Shown: piece by piece, positions 49,532 through 57,627 of the stretch
Numbering within the stretch: the first letter of the stretch is position 1
How the letters are laid out: each line of letters starts with the position of its first letter
NCBI RefSeq assembly: GCF_003574445.1
Contig: NZ_KZ984564.1
Coordinates: forward strand, 62,001-126,000
Source: Streptomyces sp. YIM 130001
GTDB taxonomy: Bacteria > Actinomycetota > Actinomycetes > Streptomycetales > Streptomycetaceae
DNA: 64,000 nt
Direction: 5' to 3'
Notes under the pieces: model-generated
What the model saw: only the letters and a program-made list of their open reading frames with translations
The model's database searches: none
Told to the model about the DNA's origin: nothing
Program-made: the position numbers and the translations under genes

Positions 49532-52033
49532 TTACTCGCCCGGGTGGGCGAGCTCGATGTCGTGTCCCTCGGCACCGCGGCCCGAGACGGTCAGCCCGGT
49601 GGCCACCGGCGGATACCCGGTCGCGATGACCGTGTACTCACCACTGTCCAGATCACCGAAGGCGTACGCCCCGTCGGACCCGGTGGTCGAAGTGGCGACC
49701 ACATTGCCCGCCCCGTCGACCAGGGTCACCCGGGCCGCCGGGAGCGGCAGCCCTTCGGCGAGCACCGTGCCGGTGACCTGGGCCCCGGCCAGCAGCTCGA
49801 TCTCGATGCGGGTCAGGCCCTGGTGTCCGACCTCGACCGGGAGCGCCGTCGGGCGGTGCCCCTCGGCGTTGACCGCGACGGTCACGGGCCCGGGGATCAG
49901 CTCACCGAAGGCGAACTCGCCCTTCCCGTCGCTGAGCCCGGTGGCCAGCACGTCGCCGCGCACGTCGGTGACGACGACCATGGCCCCGCCGACCGGCAGC
50001 ACACCGTCCGCGGTCCGCACCACACCGGTGAGCCCGCTGGTCCCGCTGAGCAGGATGTCGTACGCGACCGGCCCGTCCCCGACGACGACCGTCGAGGCCT
50101 GCGGCTGGAAGCCGTCCGCCGAGGCGATCAGGACGTAACTGCCGGCGCTCGGGGCGTCGAGCGTGTATCCGCCGTCCGCCTGGGCGATGGCGCGGCCGAG
50201 CTGGCGTCCCGCGAGCGAGATCAGGGTGACGGTCGCGCGGGCCACGGGCACGCCTTCGGCCCCGCGGATCACTCCGCCGACCGGGATGCCCGGCGCGGGC
50301 GGTGTGCTGTCCACCGCGGCGAGCGGCTGGGTGACGGTGTCCTTGGTGAACGTCGCGTCCATCGCGTTCCCCGCGGGGAACGCGGCCTCGGGGGCCGAGG
50401 CCGGGACCGCGGCGGCGACCGTCTCGGCCGGCGCCTCGCTCTCGGACGCGCTGCTGGCCTTGGTCCGCAGCGGGACCTCCTTGATGAAGAGGACCAGCAG
50501 GAAGGCCACGAACGCGGCCGGGGCGGCGAACAGGAAGATGTCGGCGACGCCGTTTCCGTAGGCGGCTTCCATCACTCCGCGGAACGGCTGGGGCAGCTCG
50601 GACACGTTCGGGATGCCCCCGCCGCCGGTACCGCCGTGGCCCATACCCGCAGCCTTCGGGCCGAGTTCGGCGAGGCCGTCCTTGACGTAGTCGGTGACGC
50701 GGCTGCCGAGCAGGGCGCCGAGCGCCGAGACGCCCATCGCACCGCCGAGGGACCGGAAGAAGGTGACGACGGAGCTGGCCGCGCCGAGGTCGCCCGGGTC
50801 CACCTGGTTCTGCGTGCACAGGACCAGGTTCTGCATCATCATGCCGACGCCGAGGCCCATCAGGGCCATGAAGATCGCGACGTGCCAGTACGTGGTGTCG
50901 TACTCGATGGTCGAGAGCAGTCCGAGGCCGGCCGTGACGAGGGCGGCGCCGGCGACGAGCCAGGCCTTCCAGCGACCGGTCTTGGTGATGATGAGACCGG
51001 AGACGGTCGACGAGACGAAGAGTCCGGCGATCATCGGGATGGTCATGACGCCCGACATCGTCGGGGACTCGCCCCTGGCCAGCTGGAAGTACTGGCTGAA
51101 GTAGACGGTGCCCGCGAACATCGCGATACCGACGAACAGCGAGGCGAGCGAGGACAGGGCGATCGTCCGGTTGCGGAAGAGCCGCAGCGGAATGATCGGC
51201 TCCTTGGCCCGCGACTCGACGAAGACGAAGATCAGGCCGAGCACCACCGAGCCGGCGACCATGGCCCCGGTCTGCCAGGACATCCAGTCGTACTTGTCAC
51301 CGGCGAAGGTGACCCAGAGCAGCAGCAGGCAGACGGCGGCCGAGATGAAGAAGGCGCCGGCCCAGTCGACCTTCACGCCCTCGCGCTTGACGATCGGGAG
51401 CTTCAGGGTCTTCTGCAGCACGATCAGGGCGACGACGGCGAACGGCACGCCGACGTAGAAGCACCAGCGCCAGCCGAGCCACGACGTGTCGGTGATGACG
51501 CCGCCGAGCAGCGGGCCACCGACGGTGGCCACGGCGAAGGTGGCACCGAGGTAACCGCTGTACCGGCCGCGCTCGCGGGGCGAGATCATCGCGGCCATGA
51601 CGATCTGCGCCAGTGCGGAGAGTCCGCCGACGCCGATGCCCTGCACGACCCGGCAGGCGATCAGCATCTCGGCGCTCTGCGAGAGGCCGGCCACGATCGA
51701 GCCTATGACGAAGATGGTCAGGGCTATCTGGACGAGCGCCTTCTTGCTGAACAGGTCGGCGAGCTTGCCCCAGAGCGGGGTGGTGGCCGTCATCGACAGC
51801 AGCGTCGCCGTGACGACCCAGGTGTAGGCGGACTGGCCGCCGCCCAGGTCGCCCACGATGCGGGGGAGCGCGTTGGAGACGATCGTCGACGACAGGATCG
51901 CGACGAACATGCCGAGCAGCAGCCCGGACAGCGCCTCCATGATCTGCCGGTGCGACATCGCCGGGCCTTCGGCGGGGGCTCCCCCGTGCTTGGCGTGGCT
52001 GGCCCGCACACCGGCTGGTGTGGTCGTTGCCAT
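49532..52033 (-). CDS. DHA2 MFS exporter with three C-terminal prealbumin-like domains
   Basis: The 833-residue protein has a 14-helix EmrB/QacA-type transporter (about 30-535; LSGLLLGMFVAILSSTIVSN, GKLADLFSKKALVQIAL) and, unusually, a 260-residue C-terminal extension. The extension has three tandem beta-sandwich repeats (about 575-665, 665-745, 745-833), each with a pattern like VARATVTLISLAGRQLGRAI and SAGSYVLIASADGFQP. Such domains are normally outside the cell, yet a 14-helix MFS places its C terminus inside. It follows marR by 13 bp, so it is the regulated exporter. ATG 52033 is used. Downstream is the YceI gene with the same domain type. Confidence 0.9.
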   Translation of the reverse strand: MATTTPAGVRASHAKHGGAPAEGPAMSHRQIMEALSGLLLGMFVAILSSTIVSNALPRIVGDLGGGQSAYTWVVTATLLSMTATTPLWGKLADLFSKKALVQIALTIFVIGSIVAGLSQSAEMLIACRVVQGIGVGGLSALAQIVMAAMISPRERGRYSGYLGATFAVATVGGPLLGGVITDTSWLGWRWCFYVGVPFAVVALIVLQKTLKLPIVKREGVKVDWAGAFFISAAVCLLLLWVTFAGDKYDWMSWQTGAMVAGSVVLGLIFVFVESRAKEPIIPLRLFRNRTIALSSLASLFVGIAMFAGTVYFSQYFQLARGESPTMSGVMTIPMIAGLFVSSTVSGLIITKTGRWKAWLVAGAALVTAGLGLLSTIEYDTTYWHVAIFMALMGLGVGMMMQNLVLCTQNQVDPGDLGAASSVVTFFRSLGGAMGVSALGALLGSRVTDYVKDGLAELGPKAAGMGHGGTGGGGIPNVSELPQPFRGVMEAAYGNGVADIFLFAAPAAFVAFLLVLFIKEVPLRTKASSASESEAPAETVAAAVPASAPEAAFPAGNAMDATFTKDTVTQPLAAVDSTPPAPGIPVGGVIRGAEGVPVARATVTLISLAGRQLGRAIAQADGGYTLDAPSAGSYVLIASADGFQPQASTVVVGDGPVAYDILLSGTSGLTGVVRTADGVLPVGGAMVVVTDVRGDVLATGLSDGKGEFAFGELIPGPVTVAVNAEGHRPTALPVEVGHQGLTRIEIELLAGAQVTGTVLAEGLPLPAARVTLVDGAGNVVATSTTGSDGAYAFGDLDSGEYTVIATGYPPVATGLTVSGRGAEGHDIELAHPGE

Positions 52034-52046
52034 GTACTTCCTTTGC

Positions 52047-52511
52047 TTATGCGGGTGTACGGGTGGTTGTTCCGCGGGTCGTCCTGCAGTCGCCGAAGGC
52101 GTCGCGCAGTCGGGCCAGCAAGGTCACCAGGTGTCCGACGTCGTCGTCGGACCAGTCCTCGAGGTGGCGCGTGAGCGAGTCCATGTAGCGGCTCGCCAGG
52201 TCTTCGAGAAGATCGGAGCCCGCGGGGGTGAGCCGCAGAATGCGCGAACGCCGGTCGACGGGGTCCTGGCACCTTTCGACCCAGCCGTGGTTGACCACAT
52301 GGGCCACATGACGGCTCGTCACCGACATGTCCACAGCGAGGAGTTCGGCGAGCCGGCCCATCCGCATCTCGCCGTTCCTGTCGAGGAGCGTGAGTACGGC
52401 GGCCGAGCCCGGTGGGCAGTTGGTGGGCAGAATGCGCCCTAGTTCTCTTTTTACGGCGCCGATGGCGCTCAGTTGTCGGGCGAGCTCTTCGAACTGCTCC
52501 CGCGATGCCAT
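52047..52511 (-). CDS. MarR family transcriptional regulator
   Basis: The 154-residue winged-helix repressor has the MarR core: LLDRNGEMRMGRLAELLAVD, SVTSRHVAHVVNHGWVERC and the wing DPVDRRSRILRLTPAG. It controls the MFS exporter, whose start lies 13 bp after its stop. ATG 52511 has GGGGG about 5 bases ahead; the in-frame GTG 52517 is an alternative. Two similar inverted repeats at 52531-52545 and 52560-52574 overlap a likely promoter (-35 TTGCCT, -10 TATCGT, 18-bp spacing) and are the expected operators. The ligand is unknown, probably a substrate of the exporter. Confidence 0.92.
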   Translation of the reverse strand: MASREQFEELARQLSAIGAVKRELGRILPTNCPPGSAAVLTLLDRNGEMRMGRLAELLAVDMSVTSRHVAHVVNHGWVERCQDPVDRRSRILRLTPAGSDLLEDLASRYMDSLTRHLEDWSDDDVGHLVTLLARLRDAFGDCRTTRGTTTRTPA

Positions 52512-52530
52512 GGGCACCCCCCGATGTTTT

Positions 52531-52574
52531 GTTGCTTAGGGCAACGATAGATCTGCTTGGTTGCTGCAGGCAAA
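52531..52574 (-). promoter_or_regulatory. Paired MarR operators overlapping a promoter
   Basis: GTTGC-N5-GCAAC (52531-52545) and GTTGC-N5-GCAAA (52560-52574) are two near-identical inverted repeats with centres 29 bp apart. A minus-strand promoter (TTGCCT, 18 bp, TATCGT) lies between and over them, ahead of marR. Confidence 0.6.
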
Positions 52575-52870
52575 TTGAAAAGGGGCAAGAGCGATAAAGG
52601 ATTGGTAATGGGTCAGCAAATTTGCAATGAGACGGCAAAGTGGGCAGGTGAGTGACGGCCCCGACCCGGGGTGGTGCGCTCGAGCGGCGGTCGAGCCCGG
52701 TCCGGTCCCCTCCTCCGAGGGCTTCGGTCGCGCGGTGCGGCTTGATCGACGACGAGTGGATGCGGCGCCCGCGAACCATGTGCCCGATCCCTGTCCGCCC
52801 CGTGGCGGTCCCGTGCTGCGTCACGCCCCGGGGGTTGGGCGACGTGCGCGAATTCGCTAGGGTCCCGCCC

Positions 52871-53080
52871 ATGGCACACAACCCCACCGCCCCCCAGGGT
52901 CCCGACGGCCAGCACGACCCCGCGGGCAGCACGCAGATGTTCCGCGCCTTCGTCGACGAGGGTGCTCCGCAGGGGCAGCGTCAGGCGCCCGCACCGGCCG
53001 GCCCCCGGTTCGGCCTGATCGCCGGCATCGTGGTCGCGGTGGTCGTCGTCGCCGCGGTGGCCTGGCTCGCCCTGGGCTGA
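52871..53080 (+). CDS. Small single-pass membrane protein
   Basis: The 69-residue protein has a Gln/Pro-rich N-terminal half and a C-terminal membrane segment (FGLIAGIVVAVVVVAAVAWL, about residues 48-67). It has no Cys or recognisable domain. The hydrophilic part would be cytoplasmic or exported depending on orientation, which is not clear from flanking charges. ATG 52871 is used; a longer frame from 52652 is unlikely because it would start in the marR promoter region. It is convergent with the lipoprotein gene. Similar short tail-anchored proteins are common in Streptomyces and function is unassigned. Confidence 0.68.
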   Translation: MAHNPTAPQGPDGQHDPAGSTQMFRAFVDEGAPQGQRQAPAPAGPRFGLIAGIVVAVVVVAAVAWLALG

Positions 53081-53123
53081 GGCCGCTCGGCCGAGCCCGG
53101 CCCCCGGCGCGGGTCAGCGCCCG

Positions 53124-53927
53124 CTACTTCCACTTCGCCGCGACGTCCTGGGTCTCGACGTGCATGCCGAGCGGCACCCGCCACTCGGCCACGCACACGG
53201 TCCAGGTCTTCTTCGCGGTCGCGCCCGGGGCGATCGGTACCGGCAGCTTCTCGGTGGACTCGACGGTCGCCCAGTCGACACCCAGGCCACCGATCACATG
53301 CGTACCGAAGGTCACGGTGCCCGAACGCACCGCCGTGCCACCGGAGTTGTGGAACTTCACGGTCACCCGGTCGCACCAGCGCTTCTCCACCTCCGCGCGC
53401 ACCGGCTCGCCCACCTTCAAGGCCGCGGGCCCGGCCGGCTCCTCCGTACCGGGCTTCGGCGCCCCGCCGTCACCCTGACCGCCGCCCCCACCGGACGAGC
53501 CCCCGGCCCCGGATCCCGTACCGGCGCCCGAGCCGCCGCCGTCCGTCTGGTCTCCCGCATGAGCTCTGCCGTCAGGGCTCTCTGATCCCGGCGCCCCGGA
53601 CTCGCCCGCCGCCTCCGGGCTGCCGGACTTCTCGCCCGATCCACCCGACCCGGACTCCTCACCGCGCGCCGCCCCGGAGCCGCCGCCCTCTCGCCGCTGT
53701 CCGCCGTCTCCGCCCTTGCCGTCGAGCGGCACCAGCGTCACCTCACCGCTCGGCGGTACGGGCTTCTGCGGCGCGCCCGAGGGTCCCGAACCGGCCGCGC
53801 CGAGGGGCACGTGGCCGTCGGTGGATGCCCCGGCGCCGCAGGCCGCGAGCAGACTTCCCAGGCACACCACGGCCGCCGAGGCGCCGATGACGGCACCGCG
53901 GCGACCGCGTATCCAAGCTCGGTCCAT
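53124..53927 (-). CDS. Lipoprotein with Gly/Ser-rich linker and C-terminal beta domain
   Basis: The 267-residue precursor has a lipobox (GSLLAACGAG, Cys near residue 30), so the mature protein is membrane-anchored outside the cell. A Gly/Ser/Glu-rich linker of about 125 residues follows, then a 95-residue C-terminal domain (VRAEVEKRWCDRVTVKFHNS, KKTWTVCVAEWRVPL) with two Cys that could form a disulfide and a beta-sandwich-like alternation. I do not recognise the domain. It sits next to the SigN-type gene on the same strand, with 45 bp between the sigma start-distal stop and its ATG, and may be in the same unit. Confidence 0.78.
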   Translation of the reverse strand: MDRAWIRGRRGAVIGASAAVVCLGSLLAACGAGASTDGHVPLGAAGSGPSGAPQKPVPPSGEVTLVPLDGKGGDGGQRREGGGSGAARGEESGSGGSGEKSGSPEAAGESGAPGSESPDGRAHAGDQTDGGGSGAGTGSGAGGSSGGGGGQGDGGAPKPGTEEPAGPAALKVGEPVRAEVEKRWCDRVTVKFHNSGGTAVRSGTVTFGTHVIGGLGVDWATVESTEKLPVPIAPGATAKKTWTVCVAEWRVPLGMHVETQDVAAKWK

Positions 53928-53972
53928 CGCGCCAGTGTGTCTGACGAACCGTCAAATATGAACCCTGGAGGC

Positions 53973-54821
53973 TCAGTCCGCGATGAGCCCTTCCCTCAGC
54001 TGCGCGAGCGTGCGCGTCAGCAGGCGCGAGACGTGCATCTGGGAGATGCCGACCTCCTCGCCGATCTGCGACTGCGTCATGTTCGCGAAGAAGCGGAGCA
54101 TGATGATCTGGCGTTCCCTCGGCGGGAGTTTGGCCAGCAGCGGCTTCAGCGACTCGCGGTACTCCACGCCCTCGAGGGCGGTGTCCTCGTACCCGAGGCG
54201 GTCCGCGAGTGAGCCCTCGCCGCCGTCGTCCTCGAGGGACGGGGAGTCGAGCGAGGAGGCCGTGTATGCATTGCCCACGGCGAGGCCGTCGACGACGTCC
54301 TCCTCGGACACCCCGAGTACTGCGGCGAGTTCGGGCACGGTCGGGGAACGGTCCAGCTTCTGTGCCAGTTCGTCGCTGGCCTTGGTGAGCGCGAGGCGCA
54401 GCTCCTGCAGCCGGCGCGGCACCCGCACCGACCAACTGGTGTCACGGAAGAACCGCTTGATCTCGCCGACCACCGTCGGCATCGCGAACGTGGGGAATTC
54501 CACGCCCCGTTCGCAGTCGAAGCGGTCGATCGCCTTGATCAGGCCGATCGTTCCGACCTGGACGATGTCCTCCATCGGCTCGTTACGACTGCGGAAGCGC
54601 GCTGCCGCGTACCGCACGAGCGGGAGGTTCAGTTCGATCAACGTGTCCCGTACGTAAGCGCGTTCGGGGCTGTCCTCGTCGAGTGCGGCGAGCCGCAGGA
54701 ACAAGGAGCGGGACAAGGTGCGGGTGTCGATGGCTGTCGATTCGACGTGGCTGTCGAGCCCGGTTTCCGGTGCGCTCTTGGTGAGCGTGAGCACCTTCGA
54801 GCTGCCCTGTTCTACGGACAT
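53973..54821 (-). CDS. sigN: SigF/SigB-class RNA polymerase sigma factor (SigN-like)
   Basis: The 282-residue sigma factor has regions 2, 3 and 4 without region 1.1, as in the SigB/SigF group. Region 2 holds NLPLVRYAAARFRSRNEPME and VQVGTIGLIKAIDRF, and region 4 ends in TQSQIGEEVGISQMHVSRLL. Its position directly downstream of a SigF-like gene fits the S. coelicolor pair sigF-sigN; the gene symbol relies on that remembered order. ATG 54821 has GGGGGTGG ahead of it. The gene is transcribed from an intergenic space of 222 bp. Such factors act in sporulation and stress and are held by RsbW-like anti-sigma factors. Confidence 0.88.
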   Translation of the reverse strand: MSVEQGSSKVLTLTKSAPETGLDSHVESTAIDTRTLSRSLFLRLAALDEDSPERAYVRDTLIELNLPLVRYAAARFRSRNEPMEDIVQVGTIGLIKAIDRFDCERGVEFPTFAMPTVVGEIKRFFRDTSWSVRVPRRLQELRLALTKASDELAQKLDRSPTVPELAAVLGVSEEDVVDGLAVGNAYTASSLDSPSLEDDGGEGSLADRLGYEDTALEGVEYRESLKPLLAKLPPRERQIIMLRFFANMTQSQIGEEVGISQMHVSRLLTRTLAQLREGLIAD

Positions 54822-55043
54822 GCCACCCCCTTGAGGTCGCGGACGGTCGCGGTGGCCGCTCCCGTCTTGAGGAGTGCAGCCTCCACCTGAATACCGGCTG
54901 CGAGGCCGCGGCAAACGCGGTTCCAGCAGAATGTCACATGTCGGCAACGCGCTGTAGCGCCAAGTCGACAAATCTGCGCAGGAAAAGGGCGGTCTGCGGC
55001 ATTTCTGTCGGCAACCCCGGTACGGGTCCTCTACCCGTACCGG

Positions 55044-55922
55044 TTACGCCTCGATCCGATTTGCGGATCGAAGACGCGCGAAGCTCCTGGCCAGGAGCCT
55101 TGACACATGCATCTGGGAGACACCGAGTTCGACGCTGATCTGAGACTGGGTCAGATTGCGGTAGTAGCGCAGCAGAAGAATCCGCTGCTCGCGCTCGGGC
55201 AGCTGTACGAGCAGGTGCCGTACGAGGTCGCGGTGCTCCACGCCGTCGAGCGCGGGATCCTCGTAGCCGAGCCGGTCGAGAAGCCCGGGCAGTCCGTCGC
55301 CCTCCTGGGCGGCCTCCAACGACGTTGCGTGGTACGAACGTCCGGCCTCGATGCAGGCCAGCACCTCGTCCTCGCTGATACGGAGCCGTTCGGCGATCTC
55401 CGAGGTGGTGGGGGAGCGGCCGAAGGCCGTGGTGAGGTCCTCCGTCGCGCTGGTCACCTGCACCCACAGCTCGTGCAGCCGGCGCGGCACGTGCACGGTG
55501 CGCACGTTGTCCCGGAAGTAGCGCTTGATCTCGCCCACCACGGTGGGCATCGCGAAGGTCGGGAACTGCACTCCGCGTTCCGGGTCGAAGCGGTCGATCG
55601 CGTTGATCAGTCCGATGGTGCCGACCTGGACGACGTCCTCCATCGGCTCGTTACGGCTGCGGAAGCGGGCCGCTGCGTAGCGCACCAGGGGCAGATTGGC
55701 CTCGATCAGTGCGGCGCGCACCCGGTCGTGTCCGGGGGTGCCGGGTTCGAGCCCGCTGAGCTCGGCGAAGAGGACCTGAGTGAGCGCCCGGGTGTCCGCA
55801 CCGCGCTTCTTGGCCGCGGTGAGGGCGGGGGCGGCCGCCGGAGCGGACGCGGCCTTCTGGGCCTCCACGGCCTCTGACGAGGCCTCCTGGGAGGGCACTT
55901 GAGGTGCGGTACTGGCCGGCAC
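55044..55922 (-). CDS. sigF: Sporulation sigma factor SigF
   Basis: The 292-residue protein is a close paralogue of the downstream SigN-like factor. Its region 2 (NLPLVRYAAARFRSRNEPME) is identical over 20 residues and region 4 ends in TQSQISVELGVSQMHVSRLL. The N-terminal 55 residues are Ala/Pro/Glu-rich and distinctive of SigF (start MPASTAPQ when GTG 55922 is used). SigF directs late genes in spore maturation in Streptomyces. The GTG at 55934 would add four residues but has no spacing to a ribosome site. It precedes sigN on the same strand by 222 bp. Confidence 0.91.
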   Translation of the reverse strand: MPASTAPQVPSQEASSEAVEAQKAASAPAAAPALTAAKKRGADTRALTQVLFAELSGLEPGTPGHDRVRAALIEANLPLVRYAAARFRSRNEPMEDVVQVGTIGLINAIDRFDPERGVQFPTFAMPTVVGEIKRYFRDNVRTVHVPRRLHELWVQVTSATEDLTTAFGRSPTTSEIAERLRISEDEVLACIEAGRSYHATSLEAAQEGDGLPGLLDRLGYEDPALDGVEHRDLVRHLLVQLPEREQRILLLRYYRNLTQSQISVELGVSQMHVSRLLARSFARLRSANRIEA

Positions 55923-56059
55923 GTTCAACGCCACCCCTTTTCGAAACAAACCGTTCCACTCATCCGTCAAAAGCGGTCATAGCATCACAAGACATGTGCA
56001 CTGTGTGCAAGCACCGCATAACGCCGTGTTGAGGGGCAAGTTGGGTGTCAAACACAAAA

Positions 56060-56087
56060 ACGCCCCCCACGTTCGAGTGGGAGGCGT
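56060..56087 (-). terminator. Intrinsic terminator after the 54-residue membrane protein gene
   Basis: ACGCCCCCCAC and GTGGGAGGCGT pair over 11 positions with one mismatch, followed on the minus strand by TTTTTGTGTTT. It lies 33 bases past the stop at 56121. Confidence 0.85.
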
Positions 56088-56120
56088 GCGTTAGCGCGCT
56101 GTACTGCCGTGCCCCGGTGG

Positions 56121-56285
56121 CTACTTGACGAGTTCGGACATGAAGTCGCCGATGCCTTCCGCGGCGCTGGATATCCCCTCGAAGCCCACTTCGACGAGAT
56201 CCGCGGCGCGCTCGGGAGAGGTGATGATCGTGTACAGGACGAAGACGACGACTATGTACAGCGCGATCTTCTTTGCTTGCCCCAC
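56121..56285 (-). CDS. Small 54-residue membrane protein
   Basis: This short gene starts at GTG 56285 with AGGAGG 6 bases upstream, a near-ideal ribosome site. The product has a membrane segment (ALYIVVVFVLYTI, about residues 7-20) and a C-terminal amphipathic part (DLVEVGFEGISSAAEGIGDF) that could lie on the membrane. Function is unknown. A strong terminator follows. The arrangement upstream of sigF, and the separate terminator, indicate an independent small transcript. The reading frame extends further upstream but without ribosome site or coding character. Confidence 0.78.
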   Translation of the reverse strand: MGQAKKIALYIVVVFVLYTIITSPERAADLVEVGFEGISSAAEGIGDFMSELVK

Positions 56286-56767
56286 CCCTGGCCTCCTGTG
56301 ACCTGTCCCCGCGTGCAGTCGGGTGAGTCTATCCCGGACCCTGCGCCCCGCCAGGGCCCGTCGATCACTCCCGTGACAGGCCGGGGGCCTGCCCCGCGGC
56401 CCGGCGGACGCCATCGGCGACGGAATGTCCGGACAGTCCCTCGACCTCCGCCTTTTCGGGACCAACGGCCCGTACGCCGAGGTCCTTTGCCCGCTCCGCG
56501 CGAAGCCGGGGCGGCGCACCATAGGAGATGCAGCCCGCGGATCCGGCAGGAATCCGCAGGGCGCGGGACCAGAGCCCCTGGCACCCAGCCGCGCCGTCAG
56601 CTTCCCCCCTGACGACGGCGCAGGCTCGAGCGGGCTCGGTCCTCAGTGGGGGAGGCGGCCGAATTCCCCCGTGAGCGCCGTCTCCCCCGACCCCCACCGC
56701 AACAGCGGAGCCCCGGCCGCCCCTACGGCGCCGGGGCTCGCGGCGTCGCACAGCTCTCCGAGCAGCA
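56286..56767. other. Intergenic region between small membrane protein gene and tRNA-Ser(CGA)
   Basis: About 480 bp without a convincing gene. It must hold the promoter of the 54-residue protein. GC content is high and reading frames in it have no domain or ribosome-site support. Confidence 0.4.
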
Positions 56768-56800
56768 CGAAGGGCCCGGTCCATCGGACCGGGCCCTTCG
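56768..56800 (-). terminator. Terminator of tRNA-Ser(CGA)
   Basis: A perfect 15-bp stem (56768-56782 and 56786-56800) with a 3-base loop lies 8 bases past the tRNA on the minus strand. Confidence 0.85.
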
Positions 56801-56808
56801 TTCAAGAG

Positions 56809-56893
56809 CGGTAGCGGTGGGATTTGAACCCACGGTGACTTGCGCCACACTCGCTTTCGAGGCGAGCTCCTTCGGCCGCTCGGACACGCTACC
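56809..56893 (-). tRNA. tRNA-Ser (anticodon CGA)
   Basis: On the minus strand GGTAGCG pairs with CGCTACC, with discriminator G. The anticodon arm CTCGCCTCGAAAGCGAG carries CGA. A long variable arm and GGTTCAAATCC T-loop are present. It is 85 nt and lacks encoded CCA. Confidence 0.96.
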
Positions 56894-56994
56894 GAGAGAG
56901 AGCTTAGCCCAAAGGGGCCCGTGCTCCGAAATCGGTATCGGGAACGGCCCCGGAGATCGCTCTGGAGCGGGGCTCGCGGCGTCGCGGGATCCCG

Positions 56995-57486
56995 TCACAG
57001 GGCGCGGAAGAAGCGGCTCAGGACCGCCGCGCACTCCTCCTCGAGGACGCCGGCGACAACCTCGGGCCGATGGTTGAGACGACGGTCGCGCAGCAGATCC
57101 CACTGGGAGCCCGCGGCACCGGCCTTCTCGTCGCGCGCTCCGTACACGACCCGGTCCACCCGGGACTGCACCAGCGCCCCCGCGCACATCGCGCAGGGTT
57201 CGAGGGTCACGACCAGCGTGCAGCCCGTGAGCCGCCAGCCGCCGCGTGCCGCGGCTGCCCTGCGTACCGCGAGCACCTCGGCGTGCGCCGTCGGATCACC
57301 GGTCGCCTCACGCTCGTTGTGGCCGGTGGCGAGCAGGTCGCCTTCCGCGGAGAGCAGTACCGCGCCGACGGGGACATCCCCGTCGGCGACGGCACGCTCC
57401 GCCGCGTCCAGCGCGAGCCGCATCGGCGCCGTCCAGCGCGCTCGTACGGGATCGAGCAACGGAAGGTCACCCGCAGGGTCGTTCAC
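56995..57486 (-). CDS. tadA: tRNA adenosine(34) deaminase
   Basis: The 163-residue zinc deaminase converts A34 to inosine in tRNA-Arg(ACG), whose gene lies at 15168-15240. The catalytic HAE is in PTAHAEVLAVRRA (about residue 70-82) and the zinc Cys pair in LEPCAMCAGALVQ. GTG 57486 lies about 11 bases after GGGAG; GTG 57498 is an alternative start adding four residues. The gene is preceded by a small tandem repeat and by its associated-protein gene on the same strand, the conserved actinobacterial order tadA-associated protein then tadA. Confidence 0.93.
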   Translation of the reverse strand: MNDPAGDLPLLDPVRARWTAPMRLALDAAERAVADGDVPVGAVLLSAEGDLLATGHNEREATGDPTAHAEVLAVRRAAAARGGWRLTGCTLVVTLEPCAMCAGALVQSRVDRVVYGARDEKAGAAGSQWDLLRDRRLNHRPEVVAGVLEEECAAVLSRFFRAL

Positions 57487-57519
57487 CGGTGATGCCACTC
57501 CCTGCCGGGGTCGTTCGTC

Positions 57520-57580
57520 GATACGGACACGTAGAGGGATACAGAGGGATCACGTAGAGGGATACAGAGGGATACGGACA
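57520..57580. repeat. 23-bp tandem duplication upstream of tadA
   Basis: CACGTAGAGGGATACAGAGG plus GAT occurs twice without change (57528-57550, 57551-57573), bracketed by GATACGGACA on both sides (57520-57529, 57571-57580). It lies in the 141-bp gap between the tadA start and the upstream gene's stop. Confidence 0.85.
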
Positions 57581-57627
57581 GGCGTAGAGCGAGAAGGCGG
57601 GGCGCCGGGGCAGTTCGAAGGTGAGCC

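Noticed and set aside
49544..52174. Plus-strand frame of over 850 codons opposite the MFS exporter
   Set aside because: It is the shadow of the MFS gene; composition is Gly/Asp/Arg-rich and no motif is visible.
56425..56814. A plus-strand gene ahead of tRNA-Ser(CGA)
   Set aside because: The frame is Pro/Ser/Gly noise that runs through the tRNA terminator and lacks a ribosome site.
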